Shown here one piece after another: positions 32,975 through 44,966 of a stretch of DNA of 64,000 nucleotides; positions within the stretch are counted from its first letter, which is position 1, and every line of letters starts with the position of its first letter. The notes beneath the pieces are model-generated. The model was given only the letters and a program-made list of their open reading frames with translations. It made no database searches and had not been told where the DNA came from. Origin of the DNA: Escallonia rubra (lineage: Eukaryota; Streptophyta; Magnoliopsida; Escalloniales; Escalloniaceae); assembly GCA_033065855.1 (NCBI GenBank), contig JAVXUO010000005.1, positions 25,004 through 89,003 on the forward strand, given 5' to 3'. Position numbers and translations under genes: made by a program.

Positions 32975-35660
32975 CTATTTGAAGCCAAGCTTCTCTACCA
33001 GTCCCTTCAACCATAATGCCTCCTTAGCTGCCTCTGTCAATGCCATATACTTGGCCTCCGTAGTTGACAATGCTATAATAGACTGTAACATTGATTTCCA
33101 ACATATCGGCCCTCCATAGAATGTAAAAATATATCCAGTCGTGGACCTTCTGGAATCCAAGTCCCCAACATAATCAGAATCCACAAAGCCCAATACCTCA
33201 CCTTTTGCTCCATCACGATCAAACATAATGCCAAAGTTGGTCGAACCTTCTAGGTAACAGAAGATCCACTTCACTGCATCTCAATGCTTCTTTCCTGGGT
33301 TTGCCATATACTTGCTGACCATACTAACTGCATGTGAGGTATCAGGTCTAGTACACACCATGGCATACATAAGACAACCAACCGCATTTGCATACGGTAC
33401 TCGAGACATATACTCAACATCTTCTTCTGTGTGAAGATAATTGAAAATGAGCTCCCAAAGGTGTACTAACCGGTTTAGCGTTGAGCATACTAAACCTCTC
33501 CAGTACTTTTTCAACATAGCCTTTCGATCTTTTTGAATCTCTATACCAAGGATCTTCTTGGCAGAACCAAGATCCTTCGTATCAAACTCCATGCTCAACA
33601 TTTTTTCAAGTGCAGAATATGAGACTTATTTTTCGCAACAATCAACATATCATCCACATATAATGTAAGCAACAACAGTGAACCATCATCAAGGACTCGA
33701 TAATACACACAACAATCATACTCACAGCGAAAGTAACCATGAGTTACCATGAATGTGTCGAATCGCTTGTACCATTGCCGAGGAGACTGCTTCAAACTAT
33801 ATAAGGACTTTTTCAGCTTGCACGCATAGTCCTTCTTCCCAGGCTCAATAAATCCCTTGGGTTGCTGCATGTAGATCCTTTCCTCCAAATCACCATGGAG
33901 GAAAGCTGTCTTCACATCAAGATGCTCCAACTCCATATTCTGCACCGCTATAATGGACAATATGAATCAAATAGAAGTATGCTTAACTACTGGCGAAAAA
34001 ATCTCATTATAATCAATTCCTTCTTTTTTAGAATATCATTTTGCCACCGGTCTTGCCTTGTACTTCTGATATTCTTTTTTCCTATAAACCCACTTGCATC
34101 CAATAGCCTTCACACCCTTTGGAAGTTTTACTAATTCCCAAGTCTGATTCTTCCCTAGAGATTCCATCTCTTCATCCATTGCTGTCAACCACGAGTTACT
34201 ATCCTCTATCTTGATAGCCTCGTTGTAGCTGGTAGGATCTCCACTTCCCACGATCAGTGCAAACGAGACCAAGTCCTTAAAACCATACCTTTGAGTTGGT
34301 TTCTTAGTACGTGACTCTCTATCTCTGACTAGATTCCAAGAATCTCTAGGATGCTCCTCTGGATCTTCCAAAGACTGCTCATCTATAGACCCATCTATAG
34401 ACTCATCAGCTATTTTTTTCCTCTGCTCATGCAACTCTATCTCCACTATGTGACCATGCCTCTCGCTAGAAGTTGCATCCGTATTCAACATCTGTGCTTT
34501 ATTGAATACCACATCTCTACTAATCACCTTCTTCTTGGCCACTGGATCCCATAACATGTATCATTTGACTCCTTCCTCATAACCAAGGAATATACATTCT
34601 TTCGACTTAGGATCAAGTTTAGATCGTTCTTCATTCTGAGGGTGAACATATGCAGGACAACCAAAAATTCTCATTGCAAAAACATTAACTTATTTACCAG
34701 ACCATACCTCCTCGGGAACTCAGTGATTAATGGCAGATGATGGAGAACGGTTGATCAAGTAACAAGCTGTAATTAACAGCTTCAGCCTAGAAACTCTTAG
34801 GCAAATCTGCATTCAACCTCATGTATCTAGCTCGCTCTAGCAAGGTTCTGTTCATCCTTTCGACAATCCCATTCTGCTCTGAAGTCCTCTTCACTGAAAA
34901 GTGTTTGATGATACCCTTATCCTTGTAGAACTGCAGAAACTCCTCATCCTTGTATTCCATGCCATTATCTGATCTGAAGTACTTAAGCTTCTTACCCGTC
35001 TAATTTTCAACTCTAGCCTTCCATTGCTTAAACACGTTGAAAACTTCAGACTTATGCTTCATAAAGTACACCCATACCTTTCTTAAGAAACCATCTATAA
35101 ATGTAACAAAGTAACGAGCTCCCCCATTTAAGATATGCTTGATTGGTCCCCAAACATCCGAATGTACATAGTCTAGAACCCCTTTACTAGTATGAGAAGC
35201 AGTTTTAAAACTAACTTGTTTCTGCTTCCCAAAAACACAAAATTTGCAGAAGTCCAGCTTGCATGATTTCACTCCCTACAGCAACTTGCGTTTGTAAAGT
35301 TCTAGCATACCTCCCCCACTCAAGTGTCCCAGCCGTTTATGCCATAACTCAGAATTATCATTGCTAGAACATACATGAGTTGATACTGAAGCTCCACCTA
35401 TAACTGTGTTCCCTATCAGTTTATACAAATTTTCAGTTTTCTGACATTTCATTATCACCATGGCACCTTTGCTGACTTTCGTGACTACACCTTTTATAAA
35501 TATACTGTAATTTATAGAATCAAGTGTGCCAAAGGAAATCAAATTCTTCTTCAAGTCCGGTATGTACCTTACATCACCTAAGGTTCTCACAATCCTATCA
35601 AACATTTTAATTTTAATGGTTCCTATCCCCATAACTTTACAAACAGCATCATTACCCATT
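32975..35660 (-). pseudogene. pol: Copia-2 pol region: integrase, RT, RNase H (fossil)
   Basis: From right to left: GAG-pre-integrase box (LWHKRLGHLSGGGMLELYKR, near 35310); integrase pieces (DYVHSDVWGP, FVTFIDGFLRKVWVYF); reverse transcriptase (NQTWELVKLPKGVKAIGCKW, EHLDVKTAFLHGDLEE, LTLYVDDMLIVA); and RNase H (LGFVDSDYVGDLDSRRSTTG, ALSTTEAKYMALTEAAKEAL). Several breaks. Confidence 0.9.
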
Positions 35661-36674
35661 TAACACCGTACCACCGTTACATGGAGTAAGACAATCAAAC
35701 CATTCTTTATGTGGGCACATATGAAACGAACATGCAGAGTCAAGAAACCATTCCATAGAAAAAATGTTGTCTCTAACTGATAAAAGATTACCTTCTTGCT
35801 GCTCAACCAAGGAAACCAAGTAGAGATCACCATCGCTGCTTTTGTCATCATCTTCTTCAGCAACATTAGCATTGTTCACATGTTTCTTTCCGTTCTTCTT
35901 CTCCTTCCTTTCTGGACACTTCCTTGCAATGTGACCAATCTCTTTACAATACCAACATTCAATACTGAACTTGTCCTGCTTTCCACGAGACTTAGACCTG
36001 TTTTTTCCATGTCCTGGATTTCTGCTTCTAGATCGACCTCTACCTCTTTTATGACCATTCTTTTTTTTAGACCTTACCACCAGACCTTCACCTTGACTGC
36101 TTGAACTCGTCCCATTAACTCTGCTTGAGTCTATAAGAGCCGACATAACATCATCAACAAGCAATGTCTCCTTCCCATTAAGCAACGTAGTTTTCAAGGT
36201 CTTGTATGATTTTGGAAGCGAAGATAACAACATAATTGCCTGATCTTTTTCCTCGAGTTTAACATCTATACTCGATAATTGGGACATCGATCGGTTAAAT
36301 TTTGATATATGGTCACCCAGATCTGAACCTTCATCCATCCGTAACTAGTACATATATTTCTTCAGATATAATTGATTTGACAAAGATTTTGACATATATA
36401 TCTTCTCTAATTTCTGCCACAGAGTAGTTGGAGAAGTCTATGTCAAAACCTGGTACTTAACCTTCGGGGCTAGATTCAACCGTATCGTAGATACAACCTT
36501 GGCCTGTAATTCCTCCCAATCGTCCTGATCCATTGACTCAGGCTTATTCCCCTGCAAAGGCTTGAGCAATCTTTTCTGCACAAGGATATCCTTCACCGTG
36601 CTCTGCCATATGCCAAAATTCATCTTCCCATCAAATTGTTCACATGCATACTTCATGGTCGTGTTGTTCGACAT
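35640..36674 (-). pseudogene. gag: Copia-2 gag and protease region (fossil)
   Basis: It starts MSNNTTMKYACEQFDGKMNF at 36674. It contains a UBN2-type gag domain, a basic stretch, a CCHC zinc knuckle (CWYCKEIGHIARKC, near 35950) and a protease-like WFLDSACSFHMCPHKEWF near 35720. Broken. Confidence 0.88.
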
Positions 36675-36741
36675 ATTTATCCTCTCAAATTAATTTCAAT
36701 TTTGCCCAAGAAAATAAACTTGGAATGCTCTTGATACCACT

Positions 36742-37069
36742 TGTTACGAAATCGCTCTAGATAAATATGTATAGAACAAGATAACCAAACAAGAGAACAC
36801 AATAAAATTGAGAGAACTCAAATCTACTTTGCACAAGTTAGATTTACAATACTCCCCCACGTGTATCTCTCACTAGTTTTCCTACTCAAAGAAGGATTAT
36901 TCTCTCTTGTCATTAAACACAATACAAGACAACTTATTTATACTAGAGATAAGCAGCGATCTTCTCTATCCAACCAATGTGGGGACATGATGTCTTATAT
37001 ACTAAGGACCAAGTTGCAACCTTTTTTGAGTAACCAATGTGGGATACAAATACAAGACATATATCAACA
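36742..37069 (-). repeat. Copia-2 5' LTR
   Basis: 328 bp, followed inward by the primer-binding site. Confidence 0.93.
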
Positions 37070-37074
37070 GTTTG

Positions 37075-37480
37075 AGTGTTTTTGTTGTGTTTAGATGAAA
37101 GTAGAGGGGAAAATAGGAGAGGGAGGGGCTGTCATGGGCAGCCATCGTAGTGGTGGTGTGTGTGGAATGTAGAGAGAAATAGAGAGAGAATTAGGGCTAT
37201 GGTTTTGTAGAGGTGGCTTGAAGTGGTGGAAAGAGGGGGAAAGAGAGAGGCTCCCATGGTAGCCATGGTGGCCGCGGTGGTAGCCGTGGCATGGAGGGGT
37301 AACTGTGTTTAATGGAGAACAAGCGAGAGATTAGAAATTAGGGTTAGGGTTTCTTGAGGAAGAAGGTGATGAATAGTGAAATGTTAAGGAGCAGTCCTTA
37401 TTTTTATTTTTAGGACTATTTAAAGGTTGATTTAGGCAAATTGCAAAACTAAAACTCCTCTTATTTTTGCAAAACCTTCA
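37075..37480. other. Continuation of the G-rich region after Copia-2
   Basis: Same GGCAGCCATGGTGG style as 31741-32281, so Copia-2 split one older repeat. No gene is recognised. Confidence 0.4.
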
Positions 37481-39011
37481 ACATGGAATTTTTTGGGTTT
37501 TCTCTGAGCATGCGAAGGGCCTAAAATGATTTATTTTGAAATAGATTTTTGAATTATCTGGCATAGTAAGAAATTTTTTCTAGCCAAAATTTTTACAGTG
37601 ATATGATTTTACTGAGCGCTTGAGCGTCTGAAATTTTACAGCATTTTAGCGTCGTTTTATATGTTTTTGAAATATGAGCCTTAGCGTTCAAATTAAGGAG
37701 TGGTTTAGGGTTTCGAATGAAAAATCCCCAGAAGGGCCCTTTTTGTCTGAAAAACCTAGCTAGTCATTTGAAAGAGTGTTTTGAGTTATTGTTGGGTATG
37801 TAATGGTATGTTAGGCATCGGGGGGGGGGGGGGGGGGGTTTGATAAATCAGCACAAGTCTGGGGGCATATTGGTAATTTCACACACTTGGGAGATATTAG
37901 CAGCTAGATATGATTGAGCGTGAAAAAGTAAAAGAAAAAATTGTATGGTTTATTGTTTAGGTTTCGATACACAAGAATTAGGGCAGGCTTGGGAACCAGA
38001 ACCAGAACCAGAATCGCTTAGCAATCGAAGTAAGTACTCTTGCCATGTTCCTTTGTATAACCTATTTTCCAATATAGGTGTATGTATACATGATTTTCCC
38101 AAATGAAAGTTTTAAGTATATGTTATACTTCTGCTATTGTGAAATTGATTTGATGAGAAAAATGAATTAAAATTTCCATGGTTGTGTTGTGTTGTTTTTG
38201 AGAACTCTATGTGAACCATGGTATTGAAAGTTAATATCGGTTGCTGAGCCCCATGTCCACGAAAAAAGTGGATTCCTGGTCCTGGTCAGTACTGTTGCAT
38301 CGTGGTTCACCCCTGCGCCTATAATATTATTTATCCCTAGTGGAGGAGGAATTTTGGGTCCTAGTCAATGGGACCATATGCTGACCGCATTACACCGTGA
38401 AAAGAGTTAGAATTGCAATTGGGAGTTTAAATGCCGTTATTATGTATTCGTTTTGGAAAAGTTCCAATAGGCATGATTTGTCATATAAAGTACACGAGTA
38501 TATGAATTCTTTTGAAATTATTACTCGTGTTAAATCGAAGAAATCATGGCATATTTGTTAAATCCCAAAACCTATTTTAGGAATGTGGTTGTGTACTTGC
38601 TAGGCTCTCGCTCATTCTTTTATTTTTCAGGTGATGGTCTAAGAGAGGCAAGTCCCTATGAGCCACACGAGGAAGGGGCATCCGTAGAGAACCATTAATG
38701 AAGTTTCAATTAACATTAAGAATTTTCAGTTTTATGAATGTTATTTTGAATGAACTATTGTAGGGAGCTTATGTTTCCTCAAATTTCTTCATAGTTGTTA
38801 ATGACTTGTAAGTGAGAGTTTTAAATTGATTCTTGAGGAAATTCTATGTGAGGTTTATAATAGCTAATAAATTGTTATAGAATTTAGCAAGTTGGAATAA
38901 AATTTGAGTACAGTTGTAATAGGCCTAGCAGAGCCTCAATGGAGGCTTAGTGGGCCTGCGGCCAGTCACGGGCCCAACTCGTGGGCTTACCCATAGGTTT
39001 GGGTCGTCACA
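37480..39011 (+). repeat. Possible Ty3/Gypsy-type LTR remnant
   Basis: The right end CCTAGCAGAGCC...GGGTCGTCACA looks like the end of a long plant Gypsy-type LTR. A shared stretch (GGTCCTGGTCAGTACTG, CCTAGTCAATGGGACC, GCATTACACCG) recurs in diverged form at 43445-43590. No primer-binding site follows, so this would be a solo or truncated LTR. The left boundary is not defined. A 20-base G-run is at 37820-37838. Fossil; low certainty. Confidence 0.4.
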
Positions 39012-39049
39012 TATAAAGCTTGTACATGGCAAAAAAAATTTGACAAATA

Positions 39050-40770
39050 AGCTGGTCATGAATTCGAGTGGGTGATAGATTCTGCAATATCTTACTGCTA
39101 TATTCCTACGAAGGAGTATTTTACTTGTTATAAAGGAGGAGAGTTTGGCTATATGAAAATGGGTATATATTGCTGGTATTGATGATGTGTGTTTAAAAAC
39201 CAATATGGGGTGCAATCTAACTTTAATGGATGTATGACATATTTTTGACTTGCGCCTTAATCTGATCTCGACGCACGCTATGAACCTGGTAGTTACCACA
39301 ATTATTTTGCAAGTGGTCAATGAAAACTCACAAAAGGATCTTTGCCAGTTGCAAGAGGGAATGTTTTTTGCACGTTGTACAATACTCTAACAAACATGTG
39401 TAGCAGCAGTTTACTTGTACCTGAAGATGACTCATTTTCGAACTTGTGGCACATACAGATGACCCACATAAGCGAGAAGGGATTACATATTTTTACATGA
39501 AAATCACTCATTCCTTTTGCGAAAGGTACAATGCTAAACTCTTGTGATTATTGCTTGTTTGACAAGCAACACAGGTTCTCTTTTCAGAAGTCCTTAAGAA
39601 GAAAGAAAAATTTTCTCGTGACAGTTTACTTTGCTATATGTGGCCCTATTTAGGCGGAATCCTTCGGTGGCAATATTTTGTCACTTTTCTTAATGATGCT
39701 TCAAGAAAAGTTGTGGGTGTATTTCTTAAAGACAAAAATTCAGATGTTCCAGATTTTCAAAGTTTTCATGCTATGGTGGAAGGAAATTAGGGTAGTCTCT
39801 AAATTACCTCCACGCTGACAATGGAGAGAAGTATACTTCGATCATGTTTGAAAACTTCCCCTCAAAGTATGGCACCTAACACCCTACAAAAAAATGGTAT
39901 AATAGATAGGATGAACCGCATAATTAAAAAAGCGAAATGCATGCTACAGATGGCTAATCTGTCTAATTCATTTTCGGGTGAATCTGTTCGTGCGGCGTGC
40001 TACCTGATCAATACATCTCTATTAGATCACCTTGGCTTTGACATTCTGGAGAGATTGTCGACTAAGTGGGATGCGTTGTACTCTTATTTAAAGGTATTTG
40101 GCTGCAAAACATTTGCACATGTACCTAAGGAGCAAAGGTTGAAGGTGGATGACAAGCCCATTCCTTGATAATGTTATTGGCTATGGTGATGCTGAGTTTG
40201 GGTACATGCTTTGCAATACAAAGAGAAAGAAGATTATCTGAAGCAAGGTGTGGTGTTCGATGAGAATGAGATCATGACAGACTCAAAATTTTCCAATTCA
40301 AAATTCATGGCAAATGGTGTTACAAGGTTTATGCTGATCTCTTCGCAATAAGATAATTTCACATATGGTTGAGGTGTTTCAGAAGATGAAGCTGATGCAG
40401 AAGATGAGTCGACACTAGCTGACTATGGTGATATGTCTGATGATGAAGGTGTCAAGCAGGGTAAGCTAATCGCTCCACCGGTGGTGGCAGAACCTCAAGT
40501 CAAAACATCATCCATATAACATAAGGCACCGACAAGGTATCCAAGTTCACAATATGTTTTGGAGATAGTAGATGACGAAGCGACTTCTTTTCTTAAAGCA
40601 CAATCTCATGTAGACAAAGCCAAATTGCTAAAGCACATGCAAGAAGAGATGATATCCTTGCAAAAGAATAATACTTATGAGTTGGTGGAGCTTCTGAAAG
40701 GCAAAAAAGCCTTAAAGAACAAAGGGGCATTCAAATTGAAGAAATCTAGTGACAAGCTCATTCTCTCTAG
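39050..40770 (+). pseudogene. pol: Copia-type pol remnant (Copia-3, fossil)
   Basis: Pieces of a Copia polyprotein lie in order: a protease-like WVIDSAISYCYIPTKEYF (about 39066), integrase pieces near 39640-40165 (NGIIDRMNRIIKKAKCMLQM, VFGCKTFAHVP) and the start of reverse transcriptase near 40615-40745 (KHMQEEMISLQKNNTYELVE). No LTRs were found. Strongly decayed and incomplete. Confidence 0.75.
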
Positions 40771-42199
40771 AAAAAAAAAACACACACACTCACACGCGCA
40801 CATCAGACGCACACACATAAGCACCACATACGCACCAGACGAACGCACCATTTGCACACATAAATTCACATGCACCGGAGCATACAAACAAAATTTCCTA
40901 TCTTGCTCTCTCTCTCAATTGCTCCAGCCTTCCTAAAATCAACCTTTCTATAATTTAAATTTTCACCTTTTATCTTTTTGTCTCACGCACACATGCACGC
41001 ACAAAACCTTGTCTAATTTTTCTTTGACCTTCATCAATTGATGTGCAGATAGAATACTAGCAATGTCATTACATCGTCGCTACTGGTTTGTGCTTCTGAG
41101 GTAAGTTTGTTGTTACTTTATCTCTAGTTTCTTACAATTTTAATTTACACATCACTTGGTTATGGACTTATCATTAAATAATGAGGTGTTTGATTTTGTC
41201 TCGATCTTGATAGTGGTTTCCCTAATAGGCTACCTAAGATTTATACTCTCAAATCTTGAAAAGTAAATCGAAAGGAAAATAATGTACTTCCATTGTTTCA
41301 TACCTTAGTTCAATTGACCCAAAACTTGTTTCTTACTTATTTATGAAACATGTTTCATCCACAAAATGCATAGTAATTAGACAATTTTTTTGTCTTTGAT
41401 ACTTGTTTCTTCCTTCTTTGTTAATCTGATTTCAGGTATATGGTAATTTATTTGGTGTGCTTTCTTCAGTACTTTAATGGGATATGTTTCCTTTGATAGT
41501 TTTAATTTGCTCACGGGATAGTTTATTATCATGATTATATTTTTGAATTAATGTTTCTTTTATTTTTGTTTGCATTTCTCCTTTGGCTTTATTTGAACAA
41601 GAAAGATAATATGAACAAGAAATGGATGATATTTGTTGTGCTAGCGTCGACATGGTTTTGGATTTTGCATTTGCAAATGCGGCAACAACTTTAACAGAGA
41701 TATTATGTACCTGTAGAAATTGCCTTAATAGCATGTTCTGCACGCGTGAAATTGTGAGAGAACATTTGACAATAAGGGGATTTATGAGCAATTATACAGT
41801 GTGGACAGTTCACGAGGAAGCCTCGTTTCTTGTTCAAATCGCATGAGAAATAATGTAGAGCTCAACTTTGGTGGTGGTGGAGATATGTGTGAAATGGTAA
41901 ATGACATCTTCACTTGTTGGTCAGAGTTTTTTTTTTTATGTTCTATCTTTTCCAGAATAATTTTTTTTAAATGAATGATGTGTTTGCTTTTCGCACATTT
42001 TTATTTCTTGTAGTCATCACATGGAAGGTTAACTTTTTCTTTCAACACTTACGTCGCCAAATACAAGTAGACTAGTATTGGCCCTGTGCGCTGCACATGA
42101 GAGCAACAACTGCTAAAGCTCATACTTGTATGTCGATAGTCATAACAAAATAAGTAGTAATAATAATAACGTTATTTTACCTTTTTATGAGTTTTCTAT
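40771..42199. other. AT-rich stretch without a recognised gene
   Basis: A CACACA/ACGCAC-rich run lies at 40779-40870. The rest is T-rich with short random frames. Nothing convincing. Confidence 0.4.
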
Positions 42200-42445
42200 G
42201 GTGATGGAGAGGAGAGAAATTGTTTCTTGGAATGTGTGACGCTTGGTGGGTAAGTGAAAACGGGTGAGTTACGGGAAGCTCACCAACTTTTTGATAAAAT
42301 GTCCAAGAGAGAACACGGTGAATTAGAACACGATATTGGACAAGTGTGTAAAGGTTCGACAGTTGAATGAAGTGTTTGAGTTGTTTGAGGAGATGTCCAA
42401 CATGAATATCGTATTGATTGACGATACTTTCGAGATATAGCAAAG
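42200..42445 (+). pseudogene. PPR gene fragment, heavily decayed
   Basis: Pieces of PLS-type pentatricopeptide repeats can be read in changing frames on the plus strand: REIVSWNV, then VKTGELREAHQLFDKMSKRE, then NTILDKCVKVRQLNEVFELF and EEMSNMNIV. The W-N-x-M / G-x-L-x-E-A-x-x-L-F-D-x-M pattern is diagnostic. At least two stops and two frame changes are present over 245 bp. It is a different PPR gene from the one at 7716-8433. Confidence 0.7.
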
Positions 42446-42914
42446 CTAGGATTATGGAGAAGAAAAGAATTACTTTGACGGTTGTTTTAACGAGACGTAG
42501 CAGCGTGATCACCACGTTAGATTTGATATCGAGGAAATTCGCGACGTTAATGTGACCTTTTGAACCATAGAGTGTTTTCATATACAACGTATGTATTACC
42601 TATTTTTGAGAAAGCACTACTTATCAGTAATGAACTATTTTTAGTGATGTTTATCTATTTTTGCCTAGAAGAAAAAAACGTTTGCCAAACTACTTTTAGT
42701 GGCGCCCATTTCTCGTAAAAGCTGGACCAGCATGTAAACTTTTGTTATGGAATTTGGATCTAAGATGCTTAATTAGTGCAAAGTTAACTGGATTTTTGAA
42801 TTTGAAATGTCTTGAAAAAATATTGAAATGAAGTGGGATGGTTTAGCCATCAGTGGTTCGTGAGTTTGTTTACGATTGAACAGATTGAGCAATTTGATTT
42901 TCTTAATTAGTTGT
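42446..42914. other. Stretch without a recognised gene
   Basis: The first 150 bp may continue the decayed PPR gene (ends near 42590), but no repeat motif is readable. The rest is AT-rich. Confidence 0.35.
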
Positions 42915-43410
42915 TGTGATATCCCACGTTGAATGTTAGATAATTTATGATTGGCCTAATAGGACCTTACCTATGAACTTAGAAGTACCTACTTAGCTAG
43001 TCCTTTTGAGGGAGGCAAGACCCTATAGTGGGCCGCGAACTGGGTCATTACAGATGGTATCAAAGCCGACTTTTGAAAGCTCGGGTTAGGCTATCAAGTC
43101 GGGTTGCCAATGGCTGGAAAAATCGAAGGCAAGCCCAGGTATATCACACATCAAGAGGATGGTTGGGGCAACGAAGGGTGAGCTGAGTATATCCCACATT
43201 AGCTAGAGAAGAAGATTATGGGCTATGTGCGATCGAGCCTTAGCAAGGATGCTACGGCATAAGGAGGGAGATTGTGATATCCCACATCGGATGTGATATA
43301 ATTTGTGACTCGCCTTATAAGACCCTGCATATGAATATAGAAGTACCTACTTAACTAGCTCTTTTGAGGGAGGCAAGATCCCGTGGTGGGATCGTGTAAT
43401 GGGTGTTACA
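42915..43410 (+). mobile_element. TRIM (miniature LTR retrotransposon)
   Basis: Two 138-bp direct repeats (42915-43052 and 43273-43410) start TGTGATATCCCAC and end TTACA, with conserved internal words (AGAAGTACCTACTTA, TTTTGAGGGAGGCAAGA). After the first comes GATGGTATCAAAGCCGAC, a Met-tRNA primer-binding site; before the second comes the purine tract AAGGAGGGAGA. Total 496 bp with a 220-bp non-coding centre, the plan of TRIM elements. A target duplication is not clear. Fossil. Confidence 0.85.
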
Positions 43411-43869
43411 ATTGATGTGCCCCATATCTAACAAGAAAAAGTTAGAGTTCGGGTCCTTGTCAACAGGACGAAGTGTTGACGCACAATACAGTTGCACATG
43501 GTCGCCCTTACTTCCACAATAATATTTATCCTGAGGTGAGATTCTGGATCCCAGTCAATGAGACTAACATTGATGTGCAGTACACCGTTTGAGTTTTGTG
43601 TGTGTGTGTGTGTGTGTGTATGGTGAAGCATGCTGTATGTAGATAACTTGTGTGTGTGTACATGTGTTGGGTGTGTACTTGTGTACGCGTATTATGTTTG
43701 GGTATATAAATAGCGCGTGCGTGTGTAGTCATCAGGTGTGTGCATGTGTGTGCGCGTGTACTACAAGTTTAATAGGGAAAGAGAAGAGGAAACTTGAATG
43801 GGTGCATGGGATTATTGGTAGGTTCAAGGCTTAAGGCTTAAGGCTTAAGGCTTAAGCAGTGAGAAATAT
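43411..43869. other. LTR debris and microsatellites
   Basis: 43445-43590 resembles the LTR-like sequence at 38240-38400. (GT)n runs lie at 43595-43619. A short tandem TTAAGGC run is at 43826-43856. Confidence 0.5.
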
Positions 43870-44204
43870 GGTATTCGTTCGGAAATCATTGTACCTAAAT
43901 TTGTTAATCGATAGTCACTCAAAATGTGGATTGTTGGGTGTGAGTGCGGTGAAGAAAATGTTTATTTTATCCGCTGAGAGAAAGTAATAAGATGAGTTTG
44001 GTGTATTCGGGAATTGAATTAGGCATGAGGGACTGAGTGAAAGTTTTTCTTATAACTTCTCCACTTTATAATGCAACAGTCGTGCTGTCTCCCTGTAAAC
44101 GTAGGTAAGAGGCCGAACCTAATGTTTGACAATTTTTATTTTTGGTTTTTCCTTTTTTGTTGTTGCACTAGTTGTACATGTTTTAGGAGCTTAAATCCCG
44201 ACAT
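43870..44204 (+). repeat. Copia-type LTR remnant, copy 2
   Basis: Counterpart of 22965-23319, with better preserved text: GTGGATTGTTGGGTG, GGGACTGAGTGAAAG, CTTCTCCACTTTATAATGC, CTGTCTCCCTGTAAACGTAG, and the end CTTAAATCCCGACA. No internal retroelement region follows. Fossil. Confidence 0.6.
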
Positions 44205-44449
44205 AACTGTCCCATATTAGCCCACACGCATGTTTACCTTCAAGTAAGTTTTTCAGCTTCACCCCTACTTTGAGCGAACCATAAACCGAACACCAAGAGA
44301 GGACGGGGTCACGAGAGATGCTTTCTCAACTTTGCTAAATTTCTAAAGCTGGTTTTGACCTAGTCAAGGCAGTTGGGGGTTCACTTTTGGGGGTGGACCT
44401 TCTATTTTTATTGCCTATGGGACATTATTTTAACTTTGCCAGCTACTTA
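44205..44449. other. Short spacer without a recognised gene
   Basis: Nothing recognised. Confidence 0.3.
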
Positions 44450-44963
44450 GGTAGCGTTTGAAATCACTTTCAGTTTTTGTTTTCTGTTTAAAGAAAAAAC
44501 AAAAATAAAAACTAGTTTAATTTTTATTTTTTACAAAAAAAAATAAGTGTTTGATTACCCAATTTTTTATTTTGAGTTTTTTCTTTGGTATTGATTTGCG
44601 GTGGTGGTAGTGGGGCGTGGCGGTCGGCGGCGGTTGCAAGCAGTGGCTGCCGGTGAGCGGCGGTGGTCGCTGACGGTCGCCGAAGGTGGTTGACGATTGA
44701 CAGTTGCCGTCGGTGGCCAGCGGTAGGTAGTGGGCGGTGGCTGTGGCGGTGAGAGGGTGGTGGTGGTGGTTTCAAAAGAAAAACTAAAAGTGAAAACCCA
44801 AAACTCCTAAATGAGAGTTTTAAAAACAACCCTATTTTAAAAATTGATTTTCAAAACTAAAGAAAAATAAGAATAAAACTTATGTGGTAAACGCGTTTTT
44901 TTTTCTTCTCAGTTTACTCAATTAGAGAAAAAACTGAAAACTAAAACCCAACCAAACAGACCC
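44450..44963. mobile_element. PIF/Harbinger-like MITE with G-rich core, copy 1
   Basis: The ends GGTAGCGTTTG and (reverse) GGGTCTGTTTGG are flanked by TTA on both sides (44447-44449, 44964-44966), the duplication of PIF/Harbinger elements. The flanks are A/T-rich inverted stretches (AGTTTTT / AAAAACT), and the core is GGTGG/GGCGG-rich. The copy at 50323-50993 has the same plan and matching words (GTGTTTGATTACCC against GTGTTTGATAACCC, GTGGGGCGTGGCGG against GTGGGGCGTAGCGG). Confidence 0.75.
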
Positions 44964-44966
44964 TTA

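Larger units (their letters stand above)
32282..37069 (-). mobile_element. Copia LTR retrotransposon (Copia-2), broken
   Basis: Fossil Copia element on the minus strand, 4788 bp. LTRs are 32282-32608 and 36742-37069, each TGTTACGAAATCG...ATCAACA on the plus strand. The 5-bp duplication GTTTG is perfect (32277-32281, 37070-37074). A Met-tRNA-type primer-binding site (TGGTATCAAGAGC) is read from 36739 leftward, and a purine tract complement (AATCTCCACC) follows the left LTR. The LTRs differ at about 25 positions by eye (7-8 percent), suggesting insertion of the order of a few million years ago at commonly used plant rates. Several breaks; gene order is Copia. Confidence 0.95.

Noticed and set aside
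42003-42020. TTTCTTGTAGTCATC resembling a CACTA terminus
   Set aside because: The last bases do not fit GTAGTG and there are no subterminal repeats.
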